Origin: Pelobates cultripes
Taxonomy: Eukaryota > Chordata > Amphibia > Anura > Pelobatidae
Reading direction: 5' to 3'
Length of the DNA stretch: 64,000 nt
NCBI GenBank assembly: GCA_933207985.1
Contig: OW240912.1
Location: 235,400,798 to 235,464,797, forward strand
Shown here: positions 19,950-31,692 of the stretch, piece by piece
How positions within the stretch are numbered: position 1 is the first letter of the stretch
Layout: each line of letters opens with the position of its first letter
Notes under the pieces: generated by a model
The model's input: the letters and a program-made list of their open reading frames with translations, nothing else
Told to the model about the DNA's origin: nothing
Databases searched by the model: none
Translations under genes and position numbers: made by a program

Positions 19950-20270
19950 CTAGTTTAAATACATCCTAGCAAAACCTCTGAACTGCTCACTGAGAACATT
20001 TGTACCCTTTTGAGAAAGATGCAAACCATCTTTTTTGTACAGCTTATCTCCATTCCAAACAGAGCTACCATGAGAAATAAAGCCAAATCCTTGCTCCCGA
20101 CACCATTCACCAAGCCACAAATTAAAGTCCCTAATATGCATCCGCCTGTCGTTCTGAGTGTTATGCACAGGCAGAACTTCAGAGAATGACAGCGTGGAAG
20201 CAACCTGCCGTATATCATTGGCAAAAACACTAAATACTTCCTTAACCTCTGAAACCTCATTGCAAGCCAA
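19950..20270 (-). pseudogene. CR1 ORF1 tail, SGNH esterase-like
   Basis: 106 residues ending 17 nt before ORF2. The segment KDGLHLSQKG matches the C-terminal Asp-x-x-His block of SGNH/GDSL hydrolases, and RDFNLWLGEWCREQGFGFI precedes it. Many CR1 ORF1 proteins carry an esterase domain; the N-terminal Ser block is not in this fragment. Confidence 0.7.
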
Positions 20271-20280
20271 GTCATTTGCC

Positions 20281-20491
20281 TACATCCTGAGGTCACATCA
20301 CAATATTACCTGTTGTTGAATTGTTTTCTAAAATCATTCACTTAGTTTCACTCAAATTGTTAATTCCTTGTTCAGATAGGAATGAGATACTTTCCTTGTT
20401 TTATGATAATATATCTGTAGGGCATCCAGGTATTACAAAAAAACATTATCTGCTATCTCTAGACACTTCTGGTGGGCTTCCTTATAGTCAG
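20281..20491 (+). pseudogene. Chromovirus integrase zinc-binding fragment, left of hAT insertion
   Basis: Plus-strand reading gives RNEILSLFYDNISVGHPG followed by ITKKHY and LLSLDTSGG, the first half of the integrase HHCC region. It stops at the 8-bp duplication atagtcag (20484-20491) and resumes at 22057. The ~80 bp before it (20,281-20,360) are repeated at 22,208-22,285. Confidence 0.65.
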
Positions 20492-22056
20492 TAGGGATGT
20501 GCATTAGGAAAATATTCAGTTTGGTTCGGCATTCCGAAATTCGGGACTTCGACACTTCTGAACTTCTGGACTTAGACACTTTGTAACTTCTGGTCTTAGA
20601 CACTTCGTAACTTCGGCACTTTGGAATTTCGGGACTTCGGCACTTCGGATGTTCTCTTGCAGCCGCTTACTAGATAACTCCCTAATTCCCACGGTAATAT
20701 GGAGCTGTCTACCAAAAGACTGAAAGACCTAAATTGGTCTTTCAGTCAAATTGACTAATACTAATTCAAATTTACTTAGTATTAGTCAATTCTGCCCCTA
20801 CTCGCGTTACCGCGAGTAGGGGCATGTCTATTAAACAGTGAGCAGCCTGGTTGATTACTTTCAATCAACCAATCAGAGTGTTGTTATGAGTCAAATTACA
20901 CAGCGTGGGAAAATTCCAAAGAACTTTCCCACGCTGTGTAAAACGACACAGAGCACTCTGATCGGTGGATTTCAAACCAACCAGAGTGCTGTGACAGGTA
21001 AATGTAGAGACTTGCCTGTCAGTCCCTTCATTTACCTGTCAGAGTACTCTAATTGGATTGCTTAAACCAACCAACCAACCAGAGTGCTCTGAGCCTAATT
21101 GCAGGGCGGGGCAAGGCTTTATAAGCCTTAACCCGCCCTGCAGAGCTCAGTCTGCGCAGTGCCCTCCATGGGTGAAGATGGATTACTTCTTTTTTTTGCG
21201 ACGGTTATTATGGATTTTTATTTGGCCTTTTTTGGGGCTGAAAAAGAAGATTTTAGAAAAAAAAAAGACATCAAATGCTAAGTTTTTTTTTTTTTTTTTA
21301 TAGGTACCTAGTTATTGGTCCCCCTCATTATTTTTAGGGTGATGGGGGTAGGTAGGGATTCATTCATTTTTTTGGGAGGGGGTGACTAGGGGTTTTGGGA
21401 CCCCTAGTCACCTGGTGGGGGTGTTACAGTTTTTATTTAGGCCATCCACCCGCGGCTCAGGGGTGGGGGTCAGGGGGGAGGACAATAGCCCCCCTTATTC
21501 TAATTTAGGCCCCCACCCACCGCTCAGTGGTGGAGGACGGGGGGGGGGGCAATTTGTCCCCCCTTCAGGTTAGAAGCCCCCACTCGCGTGGCATGGGTGG
21601 GAGTTCGGGAGGGGGGACACAGTGTTTGTTTTGTTTGTTTGTTTTTTTACAGTGAGCAACCACAGGCTGCTCACTGTTTACTAGACATGCCCCTACTCAC
21701 GGTATATAATCTTTACTTAGTATTAGTATTAGTAAATTTGTCTGAAAGACCAATTTAGGTCTATCAGCCTTTTAGTAGATAGCTCCCTAATACCGTCTTA
21801 CTCATTCCCATCCATTGACTGGCTAAGTAACTTACATTTTATATGAATGTGTTACTTGATTGTTGTAAGTGTTGCAAATGCTTACAGCTGAATCCTGGCT
21901 ATGTTTGTATACTTTTTTTTTTAAAAAACTGGTATACATTGTAACATTCTTAATTCTTCCACTGAGTATATTAGTACTTCAGAAATTAGGCAATTCGGAA
22001 CTTCGGCAATTCAGCTATTCGGACATTCGGAAGTATCCGAATGTCCGAAATGTCTA
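20492..22056. mobile_element. hAT-like non-autonomous element, copy A
   Basis: 1,565 bp starting TAGGGATGTGCA and ending ...GACATTTCGGACATT in complement, flanked by the perfect 8-bp duplication atagtcag (20484-20491 and 22057-22064). The two halves are long imperfect inverted copies. Several perfect hairpins lie inside: ttacacagcgtgggaaa near 20,896, gcccctactcgcg near 20,795 and attgactaatact near 20,747. No transposase ORF. An 8-bp duplication fits the hAT superfamily. Confidence 0.8.
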
Positions 22057-23226
22057 ATAGTCAGATACCAGTGCTTATGTCAAAGCTTGCACCTCATGTG
22101 GTATTGTGAAGACTACTCGCCAATTACCATGTGGATTATTGCAACCTCTCCAATTGTCACATATTCCATGGTCTCACTTGACCATGGAATTTTTTAGTAG
22201 CTTTGCCTACACCCTGAGGTCACAAAACAATATTACCTGTTGACAAATCTTTTTCTAAAATCATTCACTTAGTTTCACTCATCATGCTACCTACATCTCT
22301 GAGCTGGCTAAATTATATGCCAGAGAATTCCTTAGTTTACACTGAATCCTTCAAGAAATCATGTCAGATAGTGAGAGTCAATTTCTCTCTAGGTTCTGCA
22401 GTAAATTCTGTAGCGAGTTAGGAATAAAATGTAATTTTCATCGTCTTACCATCCACAATCTAACGGGGCAGCCAAAATAGCAATTCAATCTTTAGAGACA
22501 TACCTATGCTGTTTTGCCTCTCACAACCAAGACAATTGGCTGGACCTTCTTCCCTGGACCTAGGAGTCAAAACATGAGTCATTAGGGCACAGTCCTGATG
22601 ACTCATGACCAATATGCTAATCTCTTTCCAGCAGCATTTTCTAAGCAGAGAATGTCTGTCCTGGATCAACATCTTTAATACCTAGTAATACATGAAAACA
22701 GGTTCAGCATTTCTTAACTCAGGCAGCCCTCATCAAAAGTACTATACTGATAAACACAGACATGCAGGTCATACCTACCTGGTGGATAACAGAGTCTGTC
22801 TCTCTACACGGAACATCCAGTTAAAAGTGTTGTCCATGAAACTGTCACCAAGGTACATTGGCCCTTTTCTTATTCTAAGAAAAATCAATCTGGTCTTGTA
22901 TGCATTTGCCCTTCCTAAGAATATGCACATCCCTAACATATTTCATGTCTCATTGCTTATATCTTTGACATGTAATAATTAGACTAAGACTTCTGTGCCT
23001 CTCTCACTGGTTCAGGTAGATGGGCAAGAAGTGTATGAATTGCACTCTGTTATAGGTTTTCCCATGGATCCTTACAGTACTTGGTGCATTGGAAGGGTTG
23101 TGCTACTAAAAAGCACTCCTGGGTTCCTGACTCTGACATGCACACAGCTCGACTCGTCCGCTCCTTCCATGCGAAATTTACTTTTAAGGCTGGACCTATC
23201 TCCCCAGTGGGAGGTTTTTGGGAAAG
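22057..23226 (+). pseudogene. Chromovirus integrase and chromodomain remnant, right of hAT insertion
   Basis: Continues the integrase: CASCGIVKTTRQLPCGLLQP and PWSHLTMEF, a ~80-bp foreign or duplicated piece (22,208-22,285), then SDSESQFLSRFCSKFC (catalytic DRGxQF block decayed to DSESQF). HRLTIHNLTGQPK replaces the usual HPQTNG block. SPRYIGPFLILRKIN (GPF motif) and IFHVSLL follow at 22,850-22,960, with a chromodomain-like VYELHSVIG stretch at about 23,030-23,180. Many stops; long dead. Confidence 0.75.
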
Positions 23227-23788
23227 TGTAACCACTCAGTGCGTGTACATGAGGTGCATCACTATGTGGTCTGCATACTTACAGCAAGCGCCACATCCAT
23301 CTATGTCCAATGCAGTCACTCCTCCTTCTGGTGTCCTTTCTGATGCTGGCCAATGCACGCCAAAGACTTTTTATGGCTCCACCTCTCTTAACTAGGCTGT
23401 TCACTTGGTCATGCGTGTAGTGTCATCCAGGTGATGCACAGGCATGTTCTGGCATCAAATGGGTCAAAATGACCAATGACTGCCCTTTTAAAGTTATATA
23501 TACCCTGTTGTGGATTCGATTTAGTGGTTTTCTGAAACTGAGTTCCTTTGTTGTATCTTTGCCTATTCTGACCTTGAATTGGTTTCTCTCCATTCTCCTA
23601 TCTATTGTCCTTGGACTTAGACTTGTTATATGCTATACTTTCTGTCTCCCTGACCTTGTCTTGACTTGTACTACTCTATTTTGTGTTATGTCCGACCACT
23701 CGGCCAGGTAACACACTTCTGTTTACCTTCAGATAGTCCTTCATTGATTACATAAGTTCTGCGTGTTTAGTTACAGTAGTCCGTGACA
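23227..23788 (+). repeat. 3' LTR of the split chromovirus
   Basis: TGTAACCACTC...GTCCGTGACA, 562 bp, directly after the purine-rich ggtttttgggaaag. A decayed version of the U5 hairpin (gtccgaccactcggccagg) is at about 23,690-23,708. Confidence 0.65.
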
Positions 23789-23934
23789 TTAACCAGCATC
23801 TTAGAACAGTTGTCCAACTGAGAAGTCAAGTTAGTGGACTTTTTAGGAAAAAACACTGTTATTGAAAAACATTGCAGGTGAATGACCAGATGCATTCACC
23901 CACACATTTTCATATAGTAACCCTATACAACAGT

Positions 23935-24606
23935 CAGGGCCGGCCCAAGGATAAAATGCTGCACCCACCCTTATCACACCTGGCAAAAAAAAAACACCAA
24001 TCAAAACACACCCACAGGTACACACCCACACACTAACTGATTTGACACACTCTTACTGACATACACACACGCTCACCGACACACACACACAATCACTGAC
24101 AAACACACACATACACTTACTGACAGACACGCACACACACGCTCACTGACACACACTCTCACTGACAAACACACACACTCACTGGCAGACAAACACTCAC
24201 TGATTTGACCCATACTCTGTACACACTGTGCCATCCTCACCATATAACCCTATGATATACTGACATGTACCCATTCTCTGTACATTGCACACAGAGACCT
24301 AAATGTACAGTAATATGCCACACACACATACTCACACATGCCAGTGTGGGGGGAGCTGTTTGTAGGAGGGTGACAGTGTGGGAGGTGTGGAGGGAAGGGA
24401 TGTTGTGAGGGGCGGTGTGGATGAGGATAACAATGTGGGGGCAGTGTGTTTGAGAGTGACAGTGTGGTGGTCCAATGGGCAGTTCTGCAGTCTGCAGTGT
24501 ATAGCTGTACACCACGTGATAGAGGTCTCTCAAGCACCCAGAGCATTGCTGTGGTAACCCGCCTGGAGCCATGGTGCCACCGGGAGCAATGGGCGGGCCG
24601 GTCCTG
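23935..24606. mobile_element. hAT-like element with CA array
   Basis: 672 bp. TIRs cagggccggccc (23935-23946) and gggccggtcctg (24595-24606), one mismatch, flanked by perfect 8-bp duplications acaacagt (23927-23934 and 24607-24614). Interior is an imperfect CACA/GACA array (23,985-24,215) and G/T-rich sequence. No transposase. Confidence 0.85.
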
Positions 24607-24614
24607 ACAACAGT

Positions 24615-25490
24615 TGTGTAGAGAAAGAGAAAGGAACACTACAAACTCCTATGGCACTTCAACTTGCTGAACTAGGCGGTCACTGGCTACATCCTAGCTC
24701 TTGTTTTTTTTAAACTGCCAGTTTCAAGAGAGATCTGCACTTTTATATAACCTAAGGTAACACCATCTGGGTGTCTACCCGACAGCATACATAGTGTCCT
24801 TCTAAAGGTGAAAATGAGGGCTCCTCTGAATCTTGGGTGACCGGCAGGTCGTCTGAATCCTGTAACTTCAAATTGTCACATGACTGAATCCTGAAATCGA
24901 CAATGGATGAGCCGGCTTGATTGTTCGTGATTTGTGATGTTCAGCCAGGGGCACCCCCAAAAAAGCATGATTGATAACCACTAAATGTAAAGATAGATAG
25001 GCAAATAAGTAAATAAATTAAAAATCGGAAAAGCTCAAAAGTAGCTTAACATTTACGTATTGACCAAATGTGGACAGACTTTGAATTAGCTTAATTAAAT
25101 AGTGCACGTAAATGTCTATCACCATACTGCAAAATATACATTGTAAATATTATGTGTATATTTTGCAGTACAGTGATAGACTAATATTCCGCACTCTTTT
25201 GGTTTGTTCACATAGTCTTCCCTGAAACTTTGCTGAGCTGCTACACTGATGAAATTTGGTCTAGTGATTATTTTGAGAGGTTAGAGCAAAAGAGAGCGGC
25301 AGTGAGAGGACTATTTTACCACTGAATTACAGTTAAGTAACTTTATTTTTTAGCAGTGCTCTAAATCTAAATTAAATATAGAGCCATCCTTGATGCAGAT
25401 GTAGCTACAGAAACAGGAAAACATTCTGGATTCCACACCATTCACCTAAGAACAGTTAGATAAGGCTACAGTGGGCCTTAATGATTACTA
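24615..25490. other. No gene; contains a palindrome
   Basis: Only clear structure is an inverted repeat: gtctatcaccatactgcaaa (from 25113) pairs with the complement ending at about 25183, arms ~28 bp with two mismatches. It may be the core of a palindromic MITE. Confidence 0.4.
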
Positions 25491-26170
25491 ACATGACCAC
25501 CATGAATAGTCAAGCCTTAGAAGAAAGTATTGACATTTGAATGCAGGTGTACACGTGTGTGTAATGTTGGTGCTTGCATGCAGTGATGTGTTTGCAAGTA
25601 GTGTTGGTGTTTGACTGCAGGGGTGTATTTGTGTATACTGTTAACGTTTGAATGTAGTGAATACACACACATTCTGATACAGATACACACAGGCACACAC
25701 ATATTCTGACACATACACTTAGACACAGATACACATACATATTGACACTAACATAGGTACATACACACTGACAAAAAAAACACACAAGTCATAATGTGCA
25801 TATTTTCCCTCCTCCTCCCCCCGTTCCCCCTGCCACTTCCATTTCTTTTTTGGCAGGAAGGTGGCTTTACTGTGGTCCAGTCATGGGTTTTGGATACTGG
25901 GTGTCTGCAGCTAATGGGAATCTTGTCCATGCTCCTTCAGTCTGCTCCTTCCTTTCCTCCTTCTCTCTCTGGGTCCTCCTCTGCCTTCCCGCGTGGTGCT
26001 GTGTAAGCTTAGAGAAAGTGACCTGGCCTCACTTCCTTCCAGCACTGCTGATGTCCACCGAAGTCCACTAGGTATCTGTGTCACTAAGTATGAAGAACCT
26101 CTGATGGGCCCCCAAAAATGTGGGCCCCAGTGCAGCTGCACTGGCTGCACTGCCGGATGTTCCACCAGTG
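25491..26170. repeat. Low-complexity TG/CA region with dispersed-repeat tail
   Basis: Units such as gtgtaatgttggtg and tgactgcaggggtgt, then CACA arrays to 25,790, then C/T-rich sequence ending gcagctgcactggctgcact. Similar composition to the insides of the TIR elements at 23,935 and 28,042, but I could not define termini. Confidence 0.35.
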
Positions 26171-27009
26171 ACTGTGCTGTTCAGCTGTAGCAAGACTATA
26201 GATTTTATTTTCCAGATTATACACTAAATATGGTAAAACCACAGGTGAGATGATAAATGTATCCTTAAAAAGAACATAAGTGAAAAGCTTTTTATGGTGG
26301 AACAAAAAATATAGATATCAATGGAATCAGCTGGAATATTCTGCTGTTTTCAAGGCGTTTGCCTCAGTATTCACACTATAGCTCAGGGTGCTCAAAAGGA
26401 AAATCACCAGATGTATTAGAACTTCAGCTTCTATGATGCTCTGCCATTCTAAAGGCTGGCAAAGCATCGTATTATTCTACAACACTGGAGGGTCTAACTT
26501 TTGGGAATCTCTGTTTTAGTCATTTTGTTTTTCTTAACAACACTTTTATAAATCTCCCACATAAAATCTGCAGCCACACTAACTCTCCGCCTTCACATCT
26601 TCATTTTTTCATTAAATCGGGCATTGCACCCTACACATCAAGATGCTAAACCTCTTCCATGAAATGAGATGCAATGCCTACACATACTCATTACACTTAC
26701 CTCACTCCTTACGGATATTTGAATTACTGAATCATTAAAAGTTTATATTAGCAATTTTCAACATACCGATTATAAAAATAATTGGATGCTTTCCCTACAA
26801 ACAGTGTGTTGTGTTAAAAGAAATGTATTTACTTTAATCATACATGCATAGTCAATCTTTTGAAACAGTGGAACAACAGAACCCTCTAGTGACAGAACAA
26901 GTGAATTACATGAAGACAACAATCCATTTAGGTTCCAAATTTAATAAAAATTTTCATTGTGTAGTCCATGTGTGGCCATTTGTCTATTTATAGCACAGAA
27001 AACATAAAA
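26171..27009. other. No feature recognised
   Basis: AT-rich sequence with no ORF of note, no TIR and no tandem array. Confidence 0.5.
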
Positions 27010-27200
27010 TTGAGGTATTTAAAAAGATAGATAGATTCTGTAAGCTCGTTTGAGCAGGATCCTCTTCAACCTATTGTTTCTGTAAGTTTTCTTGTAATTG
27101 TCCTATTTATAGTTAAATCTCCCCTCTCATAATATTGTAAAGTGCTACGGAATCTGTTGGCGCTATATAAATGGCAATAATAATAATAATTATAATGATA
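27010..27200 (+). repeat. LINE/SINE 3' tail with (TAA)n
   Basis: Ends attgtaaagtgctacggaat, tgttggcgctatataaat, then a (TAA) run at 27,170-27,190. A second copy is at 42,700-42,860. This tail is familiar as a common amphibian LINE (L2-like) 3' end; family name not certain. Confidence 0.6.
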
Positions 27201-27272
27201 TGTGTATGCTATGGAGGGAAAATGAGGGACCCTGGAGAGAAATAAATTAGGATATTGGACAATGCTCATATT

Positions 27273-28033
27273 TTATTTGTTTGATCTCTTAACATGCAGT
27301 CTGTTAAGCAGTATCTGTGTTGCATTTATACTCTGCTGATAATCTAATTCTGACTGTCTTGTTCCATTAATGTAAAGACTGTACTGAATAACCTGTTTAA
27401 TTGTATCTTTATTGCCGCATGGCACATGTAGATTCCAGGAGGAGCTGCACGGCAACAACGTCTCCAGGCCTGCATTGCTCTGACCAAGGTGAACACCGCG
27501 TGCCTGGACACCTACAAGTTTGAGGCCGCGCTGTATTCTGAAGCTCCATGTGCAGAATACAGTCTGCAGTCCGTCATTCTTGCAAGATTGCCGGATTACC
27601 ATGGCAACCCCGTGCCACCTACAGGAGGCCTTACAGTTTATAGGACCCTGTAGGTTTAAGCCTTTTTATAGTAAAACCTATACTGATCGGAATTGCGGAA
27701 CAAATCATCTGCCCTTCACAAGTCCCACCCATTTGTCTGAATTAGTCCAGAGGGATGATGATGTCCAATAGTATTTTGGTTGTCTCTGTATATACTCCCG
27801 TCTTTCTGAGGATCATTATTCTAGATCTATAGTGCGTACTGTTATGTTGATTTCTTGTTTTTGACCCAGCTTCTTATTGACTATGCTGATTTTCTATATC
27901 CTTGACATTGGCTTGTAATATCATATTCTGAGTACCTCTGGCATCTTTGACCTTGGCTTTCTATTGACTCTATATTTTCACCTATCTAGGGAACATGTTA
28001 GGCCCAGCCACATGTATATCACTGTTTATTTTG
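27273..28033 (+). repeat. Possible degenerate LTR fragment
   Basis: 27,770-27,985 is pyrimidine-rich with repeated ttgac and tgatt(t)tc steps like the R-U5 part of the chromovirus LTRs (compare 13,080-13,220), but no CCGGCCACTCTAA motif or clean TG...CA ends are seen. Confidence 0.25.
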
Positions 28034-28244
28034 GATAATGTCAGTGCCATCTTAACAGCATCATGGGCCCCTGGGCAAAGCAGTGCACTGGGGCCCTGCC
28101 TACACAACAACTCACAGGAATAAAAATGTAAATTATAAATAAAATTAATCTTATATTTATTGGTAACTTCAACAAATGCAATACATACATACACACAGAC
28201 TGCTGAATATAGTCACAGAGTGCTGAATACACGCACACACACAC

Positions 28245-28415
28245 CGACTGCCAAATACACGCGCACACGCAGACTGCCGAACACACGCGCACACGCAGAC
28301 TGCCGAACACACGCGCACACGCAGACTGCCGAATACACGCGCACACGCAGACTGCCGAATACACGCGCACACAAAGACTGCCGAATACACGCGCACACAA
28401 AGACTGCCGAATATA
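28245..28415. repeat. 26-bp minisatellite, about seven units
   Basis: Unit agactgccgaayacacgcgc plus acacgc, period 26 (for example starts at 28271 and 28297). Units are directly adjacent with few differences. Confidence 0.9.
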
Positions 28416-28818
28416 CAAACTGACTGACGAGCACATGCACACAGACAGACAGCTGAATACATACACACAAACCACTGAATACACACACACACACGTTGCT
28501 GAATACACATACAGGCTGTTGAATACAAACACACACACACAGACTGCTGAATATACACACACTGGTCAATACACACATAGAGACTGCTAAATACACCCAG
28601 ACTGCTGAATACACACACACACACTGCATTGCTTTGTGTGTGTGTGAGGAGTGCTGTGTGTGAGAGAGGGTGCTGTGTGTAAGGGGTGCTGTTTGTGTGT
28701 GTGTGTGTGTGTGTGCTTTGTGTGTTTGTGTATTTGTTAGAGGGTTCTGTGTGTAAGGGGTGCTGTTTGGGTGCTGTGAGTGTGTGAGAGGGTGCTGTGT
28801 ATAAGGGGTTGCAGAGTG

Positions 28819-29353
28819 TGTGAGGATTATAATAATAACATCTTACAGGGCCTTAGAATGGCCAGACTTAACGTAGCCGAAAATAGTCAGAAAACTAGCC
28901 GAGATCAGGGACACAGAACGATACACAGTGATAATGAAAAGCCAAAAGTCAAGGTTACCAGAAATCAGGGAAGTCAAAATGAAGCCAAAGTCAAAAAACA
29001 GAAAAACACAATCAGGAACACACTATCGGATAACCATCTAGGAGAAACCATGACAGGGCAATGAGCTAAGAGAATATGAGAGTTTAAATAACAGATCTGA
29101 TTGGCTGTACCTAGCCCTTGACCCCAAAACGTGCATGTTCGTCTTTTGCGTGACGTCATCCGCACACCGACATCGTCTTTACCATGGATGGACGTGCGGC
29201 TATATAATTGCGTGGGTCCACAGCTGCCGGCGTTCAACGAACATGCCGCAAAAGCCAGGCATGATAGCAGAAGACCGCCGAGCGGCACTCCCCTTTATCT
29301 TCGGAAGGTAATTATCTCAGTTTTTGTCACATAGAGACAAAGAATACGTGACA
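28819..29353 (-). repeat. Solo chromovirus LTR
   Basis: 535 bp ending ATACGTGACA on the plus strand. The inverted U5 motif ccttagaatggcc (28,850-28,863) is at the left, so the LTR reads on the minus strand, like 58584-59199. Flanks gagtg and gaggg agree at 4 of 5 bases. Left end less certain. Confidence 0.55.
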
Positions 29354-29575
29354 GAGGGGTGCAGGGAGCTAATTATTTATTTATTTTTTTAAAATCATTA
29401 AAAATAAAAAATAAAAAAAAAGATTATTAAAATCTTTAGGTCATCCCCCCCTCCCTTCTTCTTACCTTTGGTGAAGGGGGGGGGGGGTGTGACACAGCCA
29501 GTCCTAGTGGTCCGGTGGTGAGTTCTGTACAGCCTGCAGGCTGTCTCCTGTTCTCCCGCGTGCAGAATGCTGTGT

Positions 29576-29695
29576 GGAGCTAGCCTGCTCGTTCGAGGAG
29601 CGCTCTTCCTCCCAGGTCTGGCCTGTGGGTCCTCTGGAGCTAGCCTGCTCGTTCGAGGAGCGCTCTTCCTCCCAGGTCTGGCCTCTGGGTCCTCC
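29576..29695. repeat. 60-bp tandem duplication
   Basis: Two copies of ggagctagcctgctcgttcg...ctgtgggtcctc, offset exactly 60 bp, with two differences. Contains gttcgaggagcgctc. Confidence 0.9.
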
Positions 29696-29933
29696 TGCCC
29701 TCTCTCTCTCTCCTCTTACGAAGGGTCTTTGGGCCAGTGAGGGAGATCTTTGATCTCCCCGCAGGCAAGAGAGGCCCCACGGGAAGAAAACAGGGCCGGC
29801 TCTCCATGGGCCGGCAGGGGAGATCAAAGGATCTCCCTTGTCGGCCTGGGTAGATGGGCAGCGCGGTGGGGCACCCATGCTTGTGGGGACCCCGGGAAAC
29901 TGCCCAGCGTGCCCATGGGAAAAGATGGCCCTG

Positions 29934-30160
29934 GTTACTGTTTCCCTATATTCTGTGTGAAGTGGTTGCCCTTCACCCAGCCTGCAGTGAGGGGTGCGGC
30001 ATGTGTGTTTGTGTGTGAGGAGTGCAGTGTGTTTTTGAGGTGTACAGTGTGTTTGTGAGGGGTGCTGTTTGTAAGGAGTGCTGTGTGTGTGAGAGGGTGC
30101 TGTGTGAGGGGTGCTTTGCGTGAAGGGTGCAGTGTGTGAGGTTGATGCGACATGAAAACC
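29934..30160. repeat. GTGTGAGGGGTGCTG-type low-complexity repeat
   Basis: Degenerate units of gtgtgtgaggggtgctg, also seen at 28,620-28,815 left of the solo LTR. Confidence 0.7.
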
Positions 30161-30789
30161 ATGATGCTATATGTAGGGCTAGGGTGATATCCACTGAGCA
30201 ATATTCATTTTAAATAAATTCACTGCAAATACAGAGACATAGGTGTTGGCAATCACCTTAAAATAAAATCCATGATTTGTTGCCTTCTCCTACCTAGATC
30301 AATAAATGAAGATAAAAAATTTCTTTGTCTAAAACTTTTTTTACCTCATTTATATGGTTTCAGCAGAATAACTAACATACATTTATGTAGTCATCGTATA
30401 ACAGTGCATGAAGTACAGATAACGGTGAACCAAGCTGGGTGTTTATAAAACATGTAACAATCCATACATTGTACAGATACACATGGCAGAGTTTGCAAGC
30501 ACATTCAATGAGACATTGAGAGCATAAAGTAACAGGAATGTATTACTAAATCATTAAACCATATGCCACTAGAACTAGCCAGAATGGCAAAAGAGAGTCT
30601 CACCTCATCAGATAACTTGTCTGGAAGGTGCACTAAGGGGCACATCATACACAACTAGCCACGCATTAAAAGTTACTTGCCATTGCAAGTCTGGGCTGAA
30701 TTTTACTTCCTAAATACTAGTGGCGAGTGGAAACTCTGAGTCCTAGTAAGTTTCCCAAAAACCTGTATACATGGGATCAGGGGCGTATT
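30161..30789. other. No feature recognised
   Basis: AT-rich, no ORF or repeat structure recognised. Confidence 0.5.
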
Positions 30790-31116
30790 ATGTCTCGTTT
30801 CAACTGAGCGGATCGGTTCGGGTCGGTACAGTTTGGAAGGTTTAGAATGGACCAGCCCATTCTGGTGAGCGTTTCCACTGCAAGTCAGACCTTTCGGGGC
30901 CATGCGGGGTTTAGAAAAAATGCTCTTCCTGTCCACCAATCAATGGATTGTATAGTAACTCCGCCATAACCGAACCGTTCCATTTCCTATAGCTCTACAT
31001 CTGAAGCAGGACCCTGAATGGATCGGTACGGTTCACTTGTATGGACTACTTTCATAATGGAAACACCCAAAATAGCTAACCATACCGAACCGATCTGCTC
31101 AGTGGAAACGAGGCAT
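30790..31116. mobile_element. Short MITE with ~32-bp TIRs
   Basis: Left end atgtctcgtttcaactgagc and the complement of the right end atgcctcgtttccactgagc match at 30 of about 32 positions. 327 bp, non-coding. The subterminal ggatcggttcgg appears on both sides. Target duplication not clear; the class (Harbinger- or hAT-related) is open. Confidence 0.75.
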
Positions 31117-31615
31117 TACTGTACTCAAGGGATAAAGCAAAAAAAATCTGCTGTCTTGGTAACAGTATGATACACAGGGCCTGTGAAATTAGCCAGGAAA
31201 ATTGGAATATGTTTGTGGAAAAACATATCAAACAAATGTATCATTTGGCAGAAAAAAAAAAAAAAAAATGATGAAACTGAATTGATGAAAATGAAGTGAA
31301 AAGTCTTGAAATAGCCATTATGCAATGATAGTGGCACTTGGAGGATGGGGGGCTGCTATTTAGTCTTTGGCATAGGCCCAGTAAATCAGTCAGTAAAAAT
31401 TGCAAGTCTGAACACTAAAATTAGCATGTATGTATAACTTCCTGAAGCTCTGGCATGTCTGGCATGTGGGTATGGGAGGTATTTGCTGTACTCGGGCAGT
31501 AGCAGAATACAAATTTAGAGGCTTTACAGTATTAGGATACGAATGTCTGTGAAATTAGTAACAATAATTAAACACATATGTGAAAAAACAAACAAATACA
31601 TACATAAATAATAAA
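31117..31615. other. No feature recognised
   Basis: AT-rich with an A-run at 31,251-31,268; no ORF or TIR. Confidence 0.5.

Positions 31616-31689
<74 letters not shown>
31616..31689. repeat. (TA)n(CA)n microsatellite
   Basis: TA run then CA run abutting the Tc1 left end. The right end is followed by the mirror image, (TG)n then (TA)n, at 33,408-33,429. Confidence 0.95.

Positions 31690-31692
<3 letters not shown>

Larger units (their letters stand above)
17986..20280 (-). mobile_element. CR1-clade LINE, truncated at its 3' side
   Basis: Minus strand, 5' at right: ORF1 esterase tail, AP endonuclease, RT fingers and early palm, ending at about 17,985 in an unrelated repeat. Frame breaks at about 18,990 and 18,240. 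Confidence 0.85.
28042..29933. mobile_element. Possible hAT-like element carrying CA arrays and a solo LTR
   Basis: Begins cagtgccatc (28042) and ends gatggccctg (29933), with 8-bp flanks gataatgt and gttactgt that agree at 6 of 8 positions. G/T repeats like those inside continue to 30,150, so the right boundary may be wrong. Confidence 0.35.

Noticed and set aside
28245..28415. Regular 26-bp units resembling a CRISPR array
   Set aside because: Units are adjacent with no unique spacers, in a vertebrate-type context; it is a minisatellite.
28041..28629. Cysteine/valine-rich minus-strand frames of 138-173 residues
   Set aside because: Read-through of the 26-bp CA-rich minisatellite.
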